A DNA stretch of 51,577 nt, taken from Nevskia soli (lineage in GTDB: Bacteria > Pseudomonadota > Gammaproteobacteria > Nevskiales > Nevskiaceae). The stretch covers positions 1-51,577 of the forward strand of contig JAMFRN010000244.1 of the NCBI GenBank assembly GCA_026224805.1. The letters run 5' to 3'. Numbering within the stretch: the stretch's first letter is position 1; each line of letters opens with the position of its first letter. Below the pieces are notes generated by a model. It had not been told where the DNA came from, did not search any database, and saw nothing but the letters and a program-made list of their open reading frames with translations. Positions 42,049 through 50,561 of the stretch are shown here, in pieces. The translations under genes and the position numbers were made by a program.

Positions 42049-43400
42049 AGGACCGCATTAGGGGCTGGCGCGAGTCGCTGGCCGCCTACGCCCATCCGCG
42101 CGTGCTGGCGATGCTGTTCCTCGGCTTTTCCGCCGGCCTGCCGTTTCCGCTGGTGCTCACCACATTGTCGGCGCGGCTGCGTCAGGCCGGCATCAACCGC
42201 ACCACCATCGGCTATTTCAGCCTGGTGGGGCTGGCCTACTCGCTCAAGTATTTCTGGGCGCCCATCGTCGATCGCCTGCGCCTGCCGCTGCTGCACCGCA
42301 TCGGCCGCCGCCGCAGCTGGATGCTGCTGGCGCAATGCGGCATCGCCGCCGGCGTGGTCAGCATGGCGCTGCACGACCCGGCGGCGGGCGCGGTGCAGTT
42401 CGCCTGGCTCGCGGTATTCACCGCCTTTTCCTCCGCCACGCAGGACATCGCACTGGATGCTTATCGCATCGAGGCGGTAGGCATGGAATGGCAGGGCGCG
42501 ATGGCCGCGGCCTACCAGACGGGCTATCAGCTGGCGCTGATCTGCGCCGGCGCCGGCGCGCTGCTCGCCGCCGCCCAATATGGCTGGCACACGGCTTACC
42601 TGGTGATGGCCGGCTGCGTCGGGGTAGGCCTGCTCACCACGCTGCTGATCGCAGAACCGGAAGCGCACATCAACCGGGCCACGCTGGCGCAGGAAGCGCG
42701 GGTGGTGGCTTTCCTGGAACGTTCGGCGCACTGGCCGGGCAGCCTGCGCAGCGTGGTCGCCTGGCTGCTCGGTGCGGTGGTCTGTCCCTTCGTCGATTTC
42801 TTCTCGCGCAACGGTCTGCGCGCGGGCCTGCCGGCGCTGGCCCTGATCGTCACCTTCCGCCTCAACTACACCACCATGGGTGTGGCGGCCAACAGCTTTT
42901 ATATCGACATGGGTTTCACACTCGATCAGATCGCCCTGGTATCGAAGGTCTATGGCGTGATCATGACCCTGGCCGGCGCGCTCATCGCCGGCCTGCTGGT
43001 GAAGCGCTACGGCATTGCGCGGACGCTGCTGACCGGCTGGGTGCTGCTGACCATCGCCAACCTGTTCTACGCCTACCTCGCCGGCCTGCACAATCCCGGC
43101 CTGAACTTGCTGGCCACGGCGGTGAGTTTCGACAACCTCGGCAACGGCATCGCCGGCACCGCTTTCATCGCCTACATGTCCTCGCTCACCAATACCGCCT
43201 ACACCGCCACGCAGTACGCCCTGTTCGGCACCTTGTGGAGCCTGCCGGCGAAGAGCATCGCCAGCCAGTGGGGGCGCATCGTCGATGCCTTCGGCTATCC
43301 GCCGTTCTTCATCTACACCGCGCTGATTGGCCTGCCCTCGCTGCTGCTGATCCTGTGGCTCATGCGGCAAGCGGCTTCGCCCGCTCCAGAGCGCGCATGA
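42045..43400 (+). CDS. AmpG-like MFS permease
   Basis: MLFLGFSAGLPFPLVLTTLSARLRQAGI, YSLKYFWAPIVDRL; TTG start overlapping exoIII stop. Confidence 0.87.
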   Translation: MKDRIRGWRESLAAYAHPRVLAMLFLGFSAGLPFPLVLTTLSARLRQAGINRTTIGYFSLVGLAYSLKYFWAPIVDRLRLPLLHRIGRRRSWMLLAQCGIAAGVVSMALHDPAAGAVQFAWLAVFTAFSSATQDIALDAYRIEAVGMEWQGAMAAAYQTGYQLALICAGAGALLAAAQYGWHTAYLVMAGCVGVGLLTTLLIAEPEAHINRATLAQEARVVAFLERSAHWPGSLRSVVAWLLGAVVCPFVDFFSRNGLRAGLPALALIVTFRLNYTTMGVAANSFYIDMGFTLDQIALVSKVYGVIMTLAGALIAGLLVKRYGIARTLLTGWVLLTIANLFYAYLAGLHNPGLNLLATAVSFDNLGNGIAGTAFIAYMSSLTNTAYTATQYALFGTLWSLPAKSIASQWGRIVDAFGYPPFFIYTALIGLPSLLLILWLMRQAASPAPERA

Positions 43401-43983
43401 CGGCGTAAAAGCGCCGGCCGGCAGCGGTGCTGCGCGGCACCCGGCAGGCACGCCCGTACACCGGCATTTCCAGCCGCACCACGTGGCTCTCGGTTTTGCA
43501 GCGCACCGCGCCAAGCTCGCGCAGGTGGCGCAGGAAGCGCGGATTGTCCTCGCTGACGTCGTAGAGGAAGCGGCAGACCTGGTTGCTGGCGGCGCAGCGG
43601 TGCAGGCAGGCATGCAGCAGGATGCCGACGCCACGGCTCTGCCAGGGATCGAGCACGGTGATCGCCACCTCGGCGGCATCGGTTTCGGGCGCGCTGCGCA
43701 CATAGCGGGCAATGCCCATGAACACACCGTCCGGTGCCATGGCATCGAGCGCGCCCCAGGCGACATGGTCTTTCGCGTCGAGCTGATCGAGGAAGCCCAG
43801 CCGCGGCTCGCTGGCCTGGTCGAAGAAGCGCAGCCGCCGCGATTCCTCCGACAGCAGGATGTAGCCGGTGCGCAGGCGCTCGGCGTCGTCCGCGCGCAGC
43901 CGGCGCAGCAGCGCGCAGCTGCCGTCCGCCAACCCGAATTCGCAGGCAGCGGGCGATGCGACCGGTCGGAAGAGGCCGAGCAT
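43360..43983 (-). CDS. GNAT-like acetyltransferase
   Basis: Region VAITVLDPWQSRGVGILLHACLH resembles GNAT motif A; convergent overlap of 41 nt with ampG-like gene. Confidence 0.6.
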   Translation of the reverse strand: MLGLFRPVASPAACEFGLADGSCALLRRLRADDAERLRTGYILLSEESRRLRFFDQASEPRLGFLDQLDAKDHVAWGALDAMAPDGVFMGIARYVRSAPETDAAEVAITVLDPWQSRGVGILLHACLHRCAASNQVCRFLYDVSEDNPRFLRHLRELGAVRCKTESHVVRLEMPVYGRACRVPRSTAAGRRFYAVMRALERAKPLAA

Positions 43984-44084
43984 GAATCGAGTCTAGCATC
44001 GGCCTGCTGGCATCGGTCTGGGCCGGGCTGGCACACTGCGCCCGGACCAGAGGATACCGTCGCCATGCCGGGAGTACCGGGGCC

Positions 44085-44789
44085 TTGAACTTCGCCGCAC
44101 TCAGCCCCGAGCTGTGGGCCTCGCTGTGGCTGACGGTACGGCTAGCAGGCACTTCGACTCTGATCCTGCTAGCGCTCGGCCTGCCGCTGTCCGGCTGGCT
44201 CAACCGCTCGCGCTCGCACGCGGCGCCGCTGGTGGAAGCGCTGGTGACCCTGCCGATCGTACTGCCGCCGACGGTGATCGGCTTTTACGTGCTGCTGCTG
44301 CTGGGCAGCCACAGCCCGATCGGGCGCGGCTGGCTGGCGCTATTCGGCACCTCGCTGGCGTTCAGTTTTTCCGGGCTGGTGGTCGGCTCGGTGATCTACA
44401 GCCTGCCCTACGCGGTGCAACCGATGCAGTCGGCGCTGCGCGAGGTCGACCGGAATCTGATCGAGGCCGCCTTCTCCCTCGGCGCGCGCACCCGCCAGGT
44501 GTTCTGGAAGATCATGGTGCCGGTGGCGCGTAACGGGATCATCACCGGCGGCGCGCTATCCTTCGCCCACACCATGGGTGAGTTCGGCGTGGTGCTGATG
44601 CTCGGCGGCAACATTCCCGGCGTAACCCGCGTCGCCTCCATTGCACTGTATGACGAGACGCAGAAACTCAACTACAGCGTGGCGCACACCTACGCGCTGC
44701 TGCTGCTCTGCTCATCCCTGGTCATGCTGCTGTTCATCGCCTGGCTCCGCCAGCGCACGCCCGCGCCGGCCCGGCCGCAGCCGCGGTGA
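44085..44789 (+). CDS. modB: molybdate ABC transporter permease ModB (orphan)
   Basis: LPIVLPPTVIGFYVLLLLG, ARNGIITGGALSFAHTMGEFGVVLMLGGNIPG; TTG start. Confidence 0.87.
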   Translation: MNFAALSPELWASLWLTVRLAGTSTLILLALGLPLSGWLNRSRSHAAPLVEALVTLPIVLPPTVIGFYVLLLLGSHSPIGRGWLALFGTSLAFSFSGLVVGSVIYSLPYAVQPMQSALREVDRNLIEAAFSLGARTRQVFWKIMVPVARNGIITGGALSFAHTMGEFGVVLMLGGNIPGVTRVASIALYDETQKLNYSVAHTYALLLLCSSLVMLLFIAWLRQRTPAPARPQPR

Positions 44790-44791
44790 AG

Positions 44792-44878
44792 CAGTGGTTA
44801 GTGGTTAGTGGTTAGTGGTTAGTCGGTAGAATCCCGTCAAGCTTTTACTAATCACTAATCACTGGTCACTAACCACTG
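44792..44878. repeat. heptad inverted-repeat element C
   Basis: Left arm C-(AGTGGTT)x4-AGT; right arm actaatcactaatcactggtcactaaccactg; 32-nt arms, 23-nt core. Confidence 0.95.
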
Positions 44879-44892
44879 AACCGGAGCGCCCG

Positions 44893-45720
44893 ATGCCTCT
44901 CAAGATCCATCACCTCAACTGCGGCACCATGTGTCCGCACGGCAAGCGCCTGATCAACGGCCACGGCGGCCTGTTCGAGAGCGGCGAGATGTGCTGCCAC
45001 TGCCTGCTGATCGAGAGCGCCGACGGCCTGGTGCTGGTGGACACCGGTCTGGGCACCGGCGATGTGCGCAATCCGGCCCACCTCGGCGCCGCCTTCGCCG
45101 CCATCACCCGGCCGCGGCTGGTGATGGAAGAGACTGCCCTGCACCAGGTGCAGGCGCTGGGCTTCAAGCCGGCAGATGTGCGCCATATCGTCGTCACCCA
45201 CCTCGATCTCGACCATGCCGGCGGCCTGCCGGATTTCCCCGAAGCGCAGGTGCACGTGTTCAAGCCCGAGCATCACGCCGCGATGGCGCGCCCCAGCCTG
45301 GGCGAGAAAGGCCGCTACCGGCCGGCCCACTTCGCCCACCGGCCGAAGTGGGTGATGCACGAGACTCAGGGCGAGAAGTGGAACGGCTTCGACAGCATCC
45401 GCACCCTGCCCGGCAGCCGCGACGAAATCCTGCTGGTGCCGCTGATCGGGCACACGCGCGGGCATTGCGGCGTGGCCGTCAACACCGGCAATGGCTGGTT
45501 GATGCACTGCGGCGACTCCTACTTCTTCCGCGAAGAGGTCAATCCCCAGCATCCCCACTGCACGCCGGGACTGCGGCTGTTCCAGAATCTGGTGCAGATC
45601 GACGGCAAGCAGCGGCGGGCCAACCAAGTGCGGCTGCGCGAGCTGGTGGCCGCCAAGGGCAAGGAAGTGGAGCTGTTCTGCGCGCATGATCCGGTGGAGT
45701 TGGCGCGGTACGCCGCTTAG
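44893..45720 (+). CDS. MBL-fold metallo-hydrolase
   Basis: VVTHLDLDHAGGLPDFPEAQVHVF, IGHTRGHCGVAV, MHCGDSYF. Confidence 0.85.
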   Translation: MPLKIHHLNCGTMCPHGKRLINGHGGLFESGEMCCHCLLIESADGLVLVDTGLGTGDVRNPAHLGAAFAAITRPRLVMEETALHQVQALGFKPADVRHIVVTHLDLDHAGGLPDFPEAQVHVFKPEHHAAMARPSLGEKGRYRPAHFAHRPKWVMHETQGEKWNGFDSIRTLPGSRDEILLVPLIGHTRGHCGVAVNTGNGWLMHCGDSYFFREEVNPQHPHCTPGLRLFQNLVQIDGKQRRANQVRLRELVAAKGKEVELFCAHDPVELARYAA

Positions 45721-45815
45721 GAGCCACGTTGCCGGGCTCCAAGGCTGCACTATGAAACTTTCGCGTGCGCGCAAGCGCGCATGCAGAAGTGTCAGAGCGA
45801 GAAAAAAGAAGACCG

Positions 45816-45851
45816 CGATTGATGCGCTTCGCTACGCTCAGCACATCCTAC
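45816..45851. repeat. solo half-copy of the 32.7-kb inverted repeat
   Basis: cgattgatgcgcttcgctacgctcagcacatcctac, 36 nt identical to 32706..32741. Confidence 0.93.
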
Positions 45852-45858
45852 GCAGCTA

Positions 45859-46040
45859 GTCCCCTCTCCCCTTGGGGGAGAGGGTTAGGGTGAGGGGTGG
45901 TTGCGGTGCGTGCGGCTAGAACTGGATTCCCGCCTGCGCGGGAATGACGATGGGGGTAGGTGTGCGCTGGTCCCTCGATACGCCCGCCAAGGCGGGCACT
46001 CGGGATGAACGGAGTTCGGTGCTGCTCATGTAAAAAGCTG
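45859..46040. repeat. dispersed mosaic palindromic repeat, copy 2
   Basis: cccctctccccttgggggagaggg ... agaactggattcccgcctgcgcgggaatgac ... ctcgatacgcccgccaaggcgggcactcgggatgaacggagttcggtg. Confidence 0.88.
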
Positions 46041-46052
46041 CCCGCTGCCCTA

Positions 46053-48455
46053 CTACAGATTCCCATACCGGCTCAGGTCGAGCAGGCCGGCCTGGATCGG
46101 ATCGGTCTGCTCGATATAGGCGCTGAGATCGTGGAACACCGCCCAGAAATCCGGACGGGTGCGGCGCACGCCCCAGCTCTGCGCCACGGCTTCCAGCTGC
46201 GCTGCATTGGTCACGCCGGCCAGCGCTCCGGCAAAGGTCTCGATATCGGTGAGCGGCACATCGAAGATGAAGTTCGGATAGCTGCCGATGACGCCGGGCA
46301 CCATGGTAAGGGTGTCCTTCTCCGGCTCCAGCCGCAGATCCTCGCCGATCAGGAAGGCCACATTGCTGTGCGCGCGGTTGTGCGCCAGCGAATACACCAG
46401 CCGCTGGCCATCGGGTGCGGTGACGCGCAGGTACACCAGCTGCGGCAGCAGCTTGATCACCGGCAGCGTCGCGGCGGGAACGCCGGCGAAGCGCCGCAGC
46501 GCGCGATTGGTCCGCTGCGCTGCCTCGCTTTCGCCGGGCAGCACGCAATCGCCCTGCGCGCACCGGTTGATCACATCCGCCGGCCCCATCACCTTGCTCA
46601 TGTGGCGGTAAATCTTGCGGGCGAATTCAGCCTTGGGATCGCTGCTCTTGTAGACGATGCGCGTAGGCACGCTGTCGTCCGGCTTGGCATAGGTCGTGAA
46701 CAGCTTGATCTTGCCGGCGTCCGCATACCAGGCACTGCGCAGCTTGCCGCGCGCCGGGCCCGGCAACAGCCGCAGGAAGTCGTTTTCCCCTTCGTTGCGG
46801 ATCAGGTCGAAATACAGACGCGTGTTGAGCTGATGCGAGACATTGCCGAACACGTTGAAGTTGACCACCAGCTGGTAATAGCTGCGCTCCAGCAGCGGAT
46901 AGTCCATCACCCACAGGGTTTCCGGAACATTGCCGATCCAGCCGCGGTTGACCGAGGCATTGTCGAAATGCCGGAAGATGGTCAGCAGGGCGTTGCGGTT
47001 CCAGCCCTCACCATCCCACAGATCATTCAAATTCGGCCCCTGCGGCTCGGCCTGCGCATATTCCGCCTGGCGCAGTTCGACATAGTGGTTGCGCTGGTCG
47101 CGGTATTTCTCCCACTGCGAATGCGTCGCCAGCAAATCCGAGTCTTGCCCCGGTACGCCGATCAGCGGCGTCACCTGCTGCCGGTACGCCGCATCGCTGA
47201 CGTAACGCTCCGTCGCCGGATTCTCGAACAGCACCCAGAAATGATCGCGGATCACATCGGTGGCAATCTGCCCGGCGCATACCGGCCCGCGGATGAAAGT
47301 GCGGATGAAATATTCCGCCTCGTCCAGCATGAACTGATAGCGCGCCTTGGCCGGAATCGCCGCGAAAGTGGCGAAGGCATTGGCCCGGTCTTCCGGCGTA
47401 TAGCCCGGCGCCGCGCCCGCCTCCCAGTCGCTGCCGAAGAACAGGCTGTTGTAACGCTCCATCCGCTGATCGTTCAGCGCATAGGTGATATGCGTCTTGT
47501 GGACGATGGTCTCGGTGATCAGGCGGAAGCGATAGTAAAACACCCCGCCCGGATCGTCGTTCGGCCGCGCCGTGGCGATCGGGATCAGCTCCTGCCCGGC
47601 GGGCGTGCGCGAGCGCAGCAGCTCGAAGAAATGCGGCTGCTTCTCGTCCGAAAAATACAGGTGCGCCAGGAACAGGTGCTCGAACAGGTAGCGCGCCACC
47701 AGCTGCTCGCGCGCGCCGGACCGGTTCAGATAACGCTCCCACTTCTCCACCGCCTGCTGCTCGCCGGCCGTGGCCTGAAGCTGCGAAGGCTCCACCACCG
47801 CGCCCTCGGCCACCCAGGTTTGCAGGGTCTGGAACTGCTGATCTGTCAGGCCGGCAACCGCCCAGGGCATCCCTTGCTGCGGCCGCTCCTTGGCGTAACC
47901 GGGGAACTCCTCCATCACCGGGCAGCGATTGTCGCGGGCGCGGGACAGGTCGATCCCATCCGGAATTTTCGCGTTCGGCACCCATTGATGCTCGTGCCCG
48001 AGCTCCACCATGCTGAAGAGCAGCGAGGATTGCAGCGGCGCCGCATTGCTCCCCTTGGGCGCGTAAAGCGTCGAGAAAAATCCCTTCTTGCGCCAGTCCG
48101 CCGTATTCAGCGCATCGATGCCCAGCCGCGTCGGCTCCAGATCCTTCGGCCGCGTTCCGTCATACACCTCCAGCTTGCTCGCCCCACGATCGACTCCATC
48201 CCAGCTGGTCAGCTTGAGCTGGCAGGGCGCGTCGTTGCAGGAATGGCAGGCTGCACACTTGTCGTCGAAGATCGGCTGCACATCGCGCTGGTAATGCACC
48301 GTCTGCTGCGCCACCACCGGGGGCGCCACGTCCTTGTAAGCGACGATGTGACTACAGGCGTACGCGATCCACAGCAGGGGAATGATCAGGGAAAACTTGG
48401 CGACGCGCGATAAGACCGATTTCCGGGTTTTCATGCCAGCTGCAGGGTGTCCCAT
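46053..48455 (-). CDS. cti: fatty acid cis/trans isomerase
   Basis: N-terminal signal, heme c motif KCAACHSC, Cti-type length and sequence (QRDVQPIFDDKCAACHSCNDAPCQLKLTSWDG). Confidence 0.9.
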   Translation of the reverse strand: MGHPAAGMKTRKSVLSRVAKFSLIIPLLWIAYACSHIVAYKDVAPPVVAQQTVHYQRDVQPIFDDKCAACHSCNDAPCQLKLTSWDGVDRGASKLEVYDGTRPKDLEPTRLGIDALNTADWRKKGFFSTLYAPKGSNAAPLQSSLLFSMVELGHEHQWVPNAKIPDGIDLSRARDNRCPVMEEFPGYAKERPQQGMPWAVAGLTDQQFQTLQTWVAEGAVVEPSQLQATAGEQQAVEKWERYLNRSGAREQLVARYLFEHLFLAHLYFSDEKQPHFFELLRSRTPAGQELIPIATARPNDDPGGVFYYRFRLITETIVHKTHITYALNDQRMERYNSLFFGSDWEAGAAPGYTPEDRANAFATFAAIPAKARYQFMLDEAEYFIRTFIRGPVCAGQIATDVIRDHFWVLFENPATERYVSDAAYRQQVTPLIGVPGQDSDLLATHSQWEKYRDQRNHYVELRQAEYAQAEPQGPNLNDLWDGEGWNRNALLTIFRHFDNASVNRGWIGNVPETLWVMDYPLLERSYYQLVVNFNVFGNVSHQLNTRLYFDLIRNEGENDFLRLLPGPARGKLRSAWYADAGKIKLFTTYAKPDDSVPTRIVYKSSDPKAEFARKIYRHMSKVMGPADVINRCAQGDCVLPGESEAAQRTNRALRRFAGVPAATLPVIKLLPQLVYLRVTAPDGQRLVYSLAHNRAHSNVAFLIGEDLRLEPEKDTLTMVPGVIGSYPNFIFDVPLTDIETFAGALAGVTNAAQLEAVAQSWGVRRTRPDFWAVFHDLSAYIEQTDPIQAGLLDLSRYGNL

Positions 48456-48627
48456 TGCGGTTTGTCCATACGACGTCCGGCGCTAGCTTACTCGTGCGCC
48501 GGATCTCGTGTTTATGCGCTGCTACACAGGCCAGGAACGGAGGCGCCGGGATCTGGGCGGTTCAGCCCGGCCTGCACTCCGCCCCCTCTTCGCCCATTCG
48601 CCGCTCCTCGGGAAAGGCCGGCCAGGT

Positions 48628-49662
48628 TCAGGGGCAGGGAATCGTATAACGCTTGTGAATCGTCTCGATGCCCTGCAACACCTCATCCGACAGCTTGATC
48701 TCGCTCGAGGCGATATTCGACCGCAGCTGCTCCATCGTGGTGGCGCCGATGATGGTGGAGACGGTGAACGGCCGCGAGGTGACGAAAGCCAGGGCCATCT
48801 GCGCCGGATCGAGACCATGTGCCTGCGCCAGCGCCAGGTATTCGCCGGTGGCGCGATCAGCCTGTTCGCCGTTGTAGCGGCCGAAGCGCGGAAACAGGGT
48901 GATGCGCCCCTGCGGCGGCCGCGCGCCATTCAGGTACTTGCCGGCCAGCACGCCAAAGGCCAGCGGCGAATACGCCAGCAGGCCGAGCTTGTCGCGGTGC
49001 GCGAACTCGGACAGGCCGACCTCGAAGCTGCGGTTGAGCAGGCTGTAGGGGTTCTGGATCGACACCGGCCGCGGCAGGTTCTTCTCGCGCGCCAGCCGGA
49101 AGTATTCGGCCACGCCCCAGGGCGTTTCGTTGGAGATGCCGATGTGCCGCACCTTGCCCTGGGCCACCAGCTCGGCCATGGCGCTGAAGGTTTCCTCGAT
49201 CGGCGTGGCGGCGCGGTCGTTGGTGGCGCGGTAGTTGAGCTGGCCGAAGTAATTGGTGCTGCGCGCCGGCCAGTGCACCTGGTACAGGTCGATGGTGTCA
49301 GTCTGCAGGCGCTGCAGGCTGGTGTCGCAGGCGGCGAGCACGCTGGCGCGGTCCAGCCGCGGGCCACCGCGAATCCAGGGGAATTCGCCGGGGCCGATGA
49401 CCTTGGTGGCGATGACCAGCTTGTCGCGCCCGCCGCGGGCCTTGAGCCAGCTGCCGAGGTATTGCTCGGTGCGGCCCTGCGTCTCGGCCTTGGGCGGCAC
49501 CGGGTACATCTCGGCGGCGTCGATGAAGTTGATGCCCTGCGCCACGGCGTAATCGAGCTGCTGGTGCGCCTCGGCTTCGCTGTTCTGCTCGCCCCAGGTC
49601 ATGGTGCCGAGGCAGATGCGGCTGACTTCGAGTTCGGTGGGGCCGAGCTTGCGGGTGCGCAT
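48628..49662 (-). CDS. aldo/keto reductase (Tas-like)
   Basis: RKLGPTELEVSRICLGTMTWGEQNSEAEAHQQLDYAVAQGINFIDAAEMYP. Confidence 0.9.
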   Translation of the reverse strand: MRTRKLGPTELEVSRICLGTMTWGEQNSEAEAHQQLDYAVAQGINFIDAAEMYPVPPKAETQGRTEQYLGSWLKARGGRDKLVIATKVIGPGEFPWIRGGPRLDRASVLAACDTSLQRLQTDTIDLYQVHWPARSTNYFGQLNYRATNDRAATPIEETFSAMAELVAQGKVRHIGISNETPWGVAEYFRLAREKNLPRPVSIQNPYSLLNRSFEVGLSEFAHRDKLGLLAYSPLAFGVLAGKYLNGARPPQGRITLFPRFGRYNGEQADRATGEYLALAQAHGLDPAQMALAFVTSRPFTVSTIIGATTMEQLRSNIASSEIKLSDEVLQGIETIHKRYTIPCP

Positions 49663-49664
49663 AT

Positions 49665-50561
49665 TCAATCCTTGTCTTTCTCTTTGAGCGCCTTGCGCCG
49701 CGCGGCGGCGAGGCGCTTCACCGCCGGGCGCAGCGTCGCCTCCATCGCCACTTCCATGGCGGTACCGGGCACCACCACGGTGGTGGAACGCGACAGGAAG
49801 GCGTCGGGAATGCCGTCGACCAGCTTGCCGATGTCGGCCTCGACGCGCGAGTTGAGGCGGAAGCTGATCACCACCAGGCTTTCCTCGGCGGTGGGGATGT
49901 CGCGCTCGACGAAGGGGTTGCTGGTATCCACCAGCGGCACGCGCTGGAAGTTGACGTCGGTGCGCGAGAACTGCGGCGTGATGTAGGTAACGTAGTCCGG
50001 CAGGCGGCGCAGGATGGTGCCCGTGACGTCGTCCACCGTCTGGCCGCGCTCGTCGCGGTCGCGCTTGATCTTCTGGATCCACTCCAGGTTGACGATCGGC
50101 GTCACTCCGATCAGCAGGTCGACATGGCGCGCCACGTTGACCTCGGAGGTGACCACGCCGCCGTGCAGTCCCTCGTAGAACAGCACGTCGGTGTCCGCCG
50201 GCAGCTTGGCCCAGGGCGTGAAGGTGCCAACCGACTGCTCCGCTTCCTGAGCCTCCGCCTCGGTATGCAGGTAGCTGCGCACCATGCCGGTACCGCGCGC
50301 GCCGTAATCGCGGAACAGGCGCTCCAGCTTGTCCAGCAGGTTGGCGCCGGGACCGAAGTGGCTGAAATTCTCGCCGCGAATGCGCGCCTTCTCGACCAGG
50401 GCACGCATCTGCTCGCGGTCGTAGGCGTGGAAGCTGTCGCCCTGGATGTAGGCGGCTTCCAGGTTGAGGCTGTCGAAAATGCGCTTGAACACCCGCCGCG
50501 CGGTGCTGGTGCCGGCGCCGGAGGAGCCGGTGACCGCGATGATGGGATGCTCGACGGACAT
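49665..50561 (-). CDS. phosphoribulokinase family protein (PrkB-like)
   Basis: IIAVTGSSGAGTSTARRVF, VLFYEGLHGGVVT; TGA/ATG coupled to trmB. Confidence 0.88.
   Translation of the reverse strand: MSVEHPIIAVTGSSGAGTSTARRVFKRIFDSLNLEAAYIQGDSFHAYDREQMRALVEKARIRGENFSHFGPGANLLDKLERLFRDYGARGTGMVRSYLHTEAEAQEAEQSVGTFTPWAKLPADTDVLFYEGLHGGVVTSEVNVARHVDLLIGVTPIVNLEWIQKIKRDRDERGQTVDDVTGTILRRLPDYVTYITPQFSRTDVNFQRVPLVDTSNPFVERDIPTAEESLVVISFRLNSRVEADIGKLVDGIPDAFLSRSTTVVVPGTAMEVAMEATLRPAVKRLAAARRKALKEKDKD

Noticed and set aside
42036-44066. 676-aa minus-strand ORF opposite the ampG-like gene
   Set aside because: Shadow of the permease gene; low-complexity composition and no domain; it also covers the GNAT region in the wrong frame.
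44792-44878. CRISPR-like array
   Set aside because: The repeat unit is 7 nt with no spacers, arranged as inverted arms; no cas genes.
45960-48413. 817-aa plus-strand ORF opposite cti
   Set aside because: Shadow ORF; the minus strand encodes a clear Cti with signal peptide and CxxCH motif.
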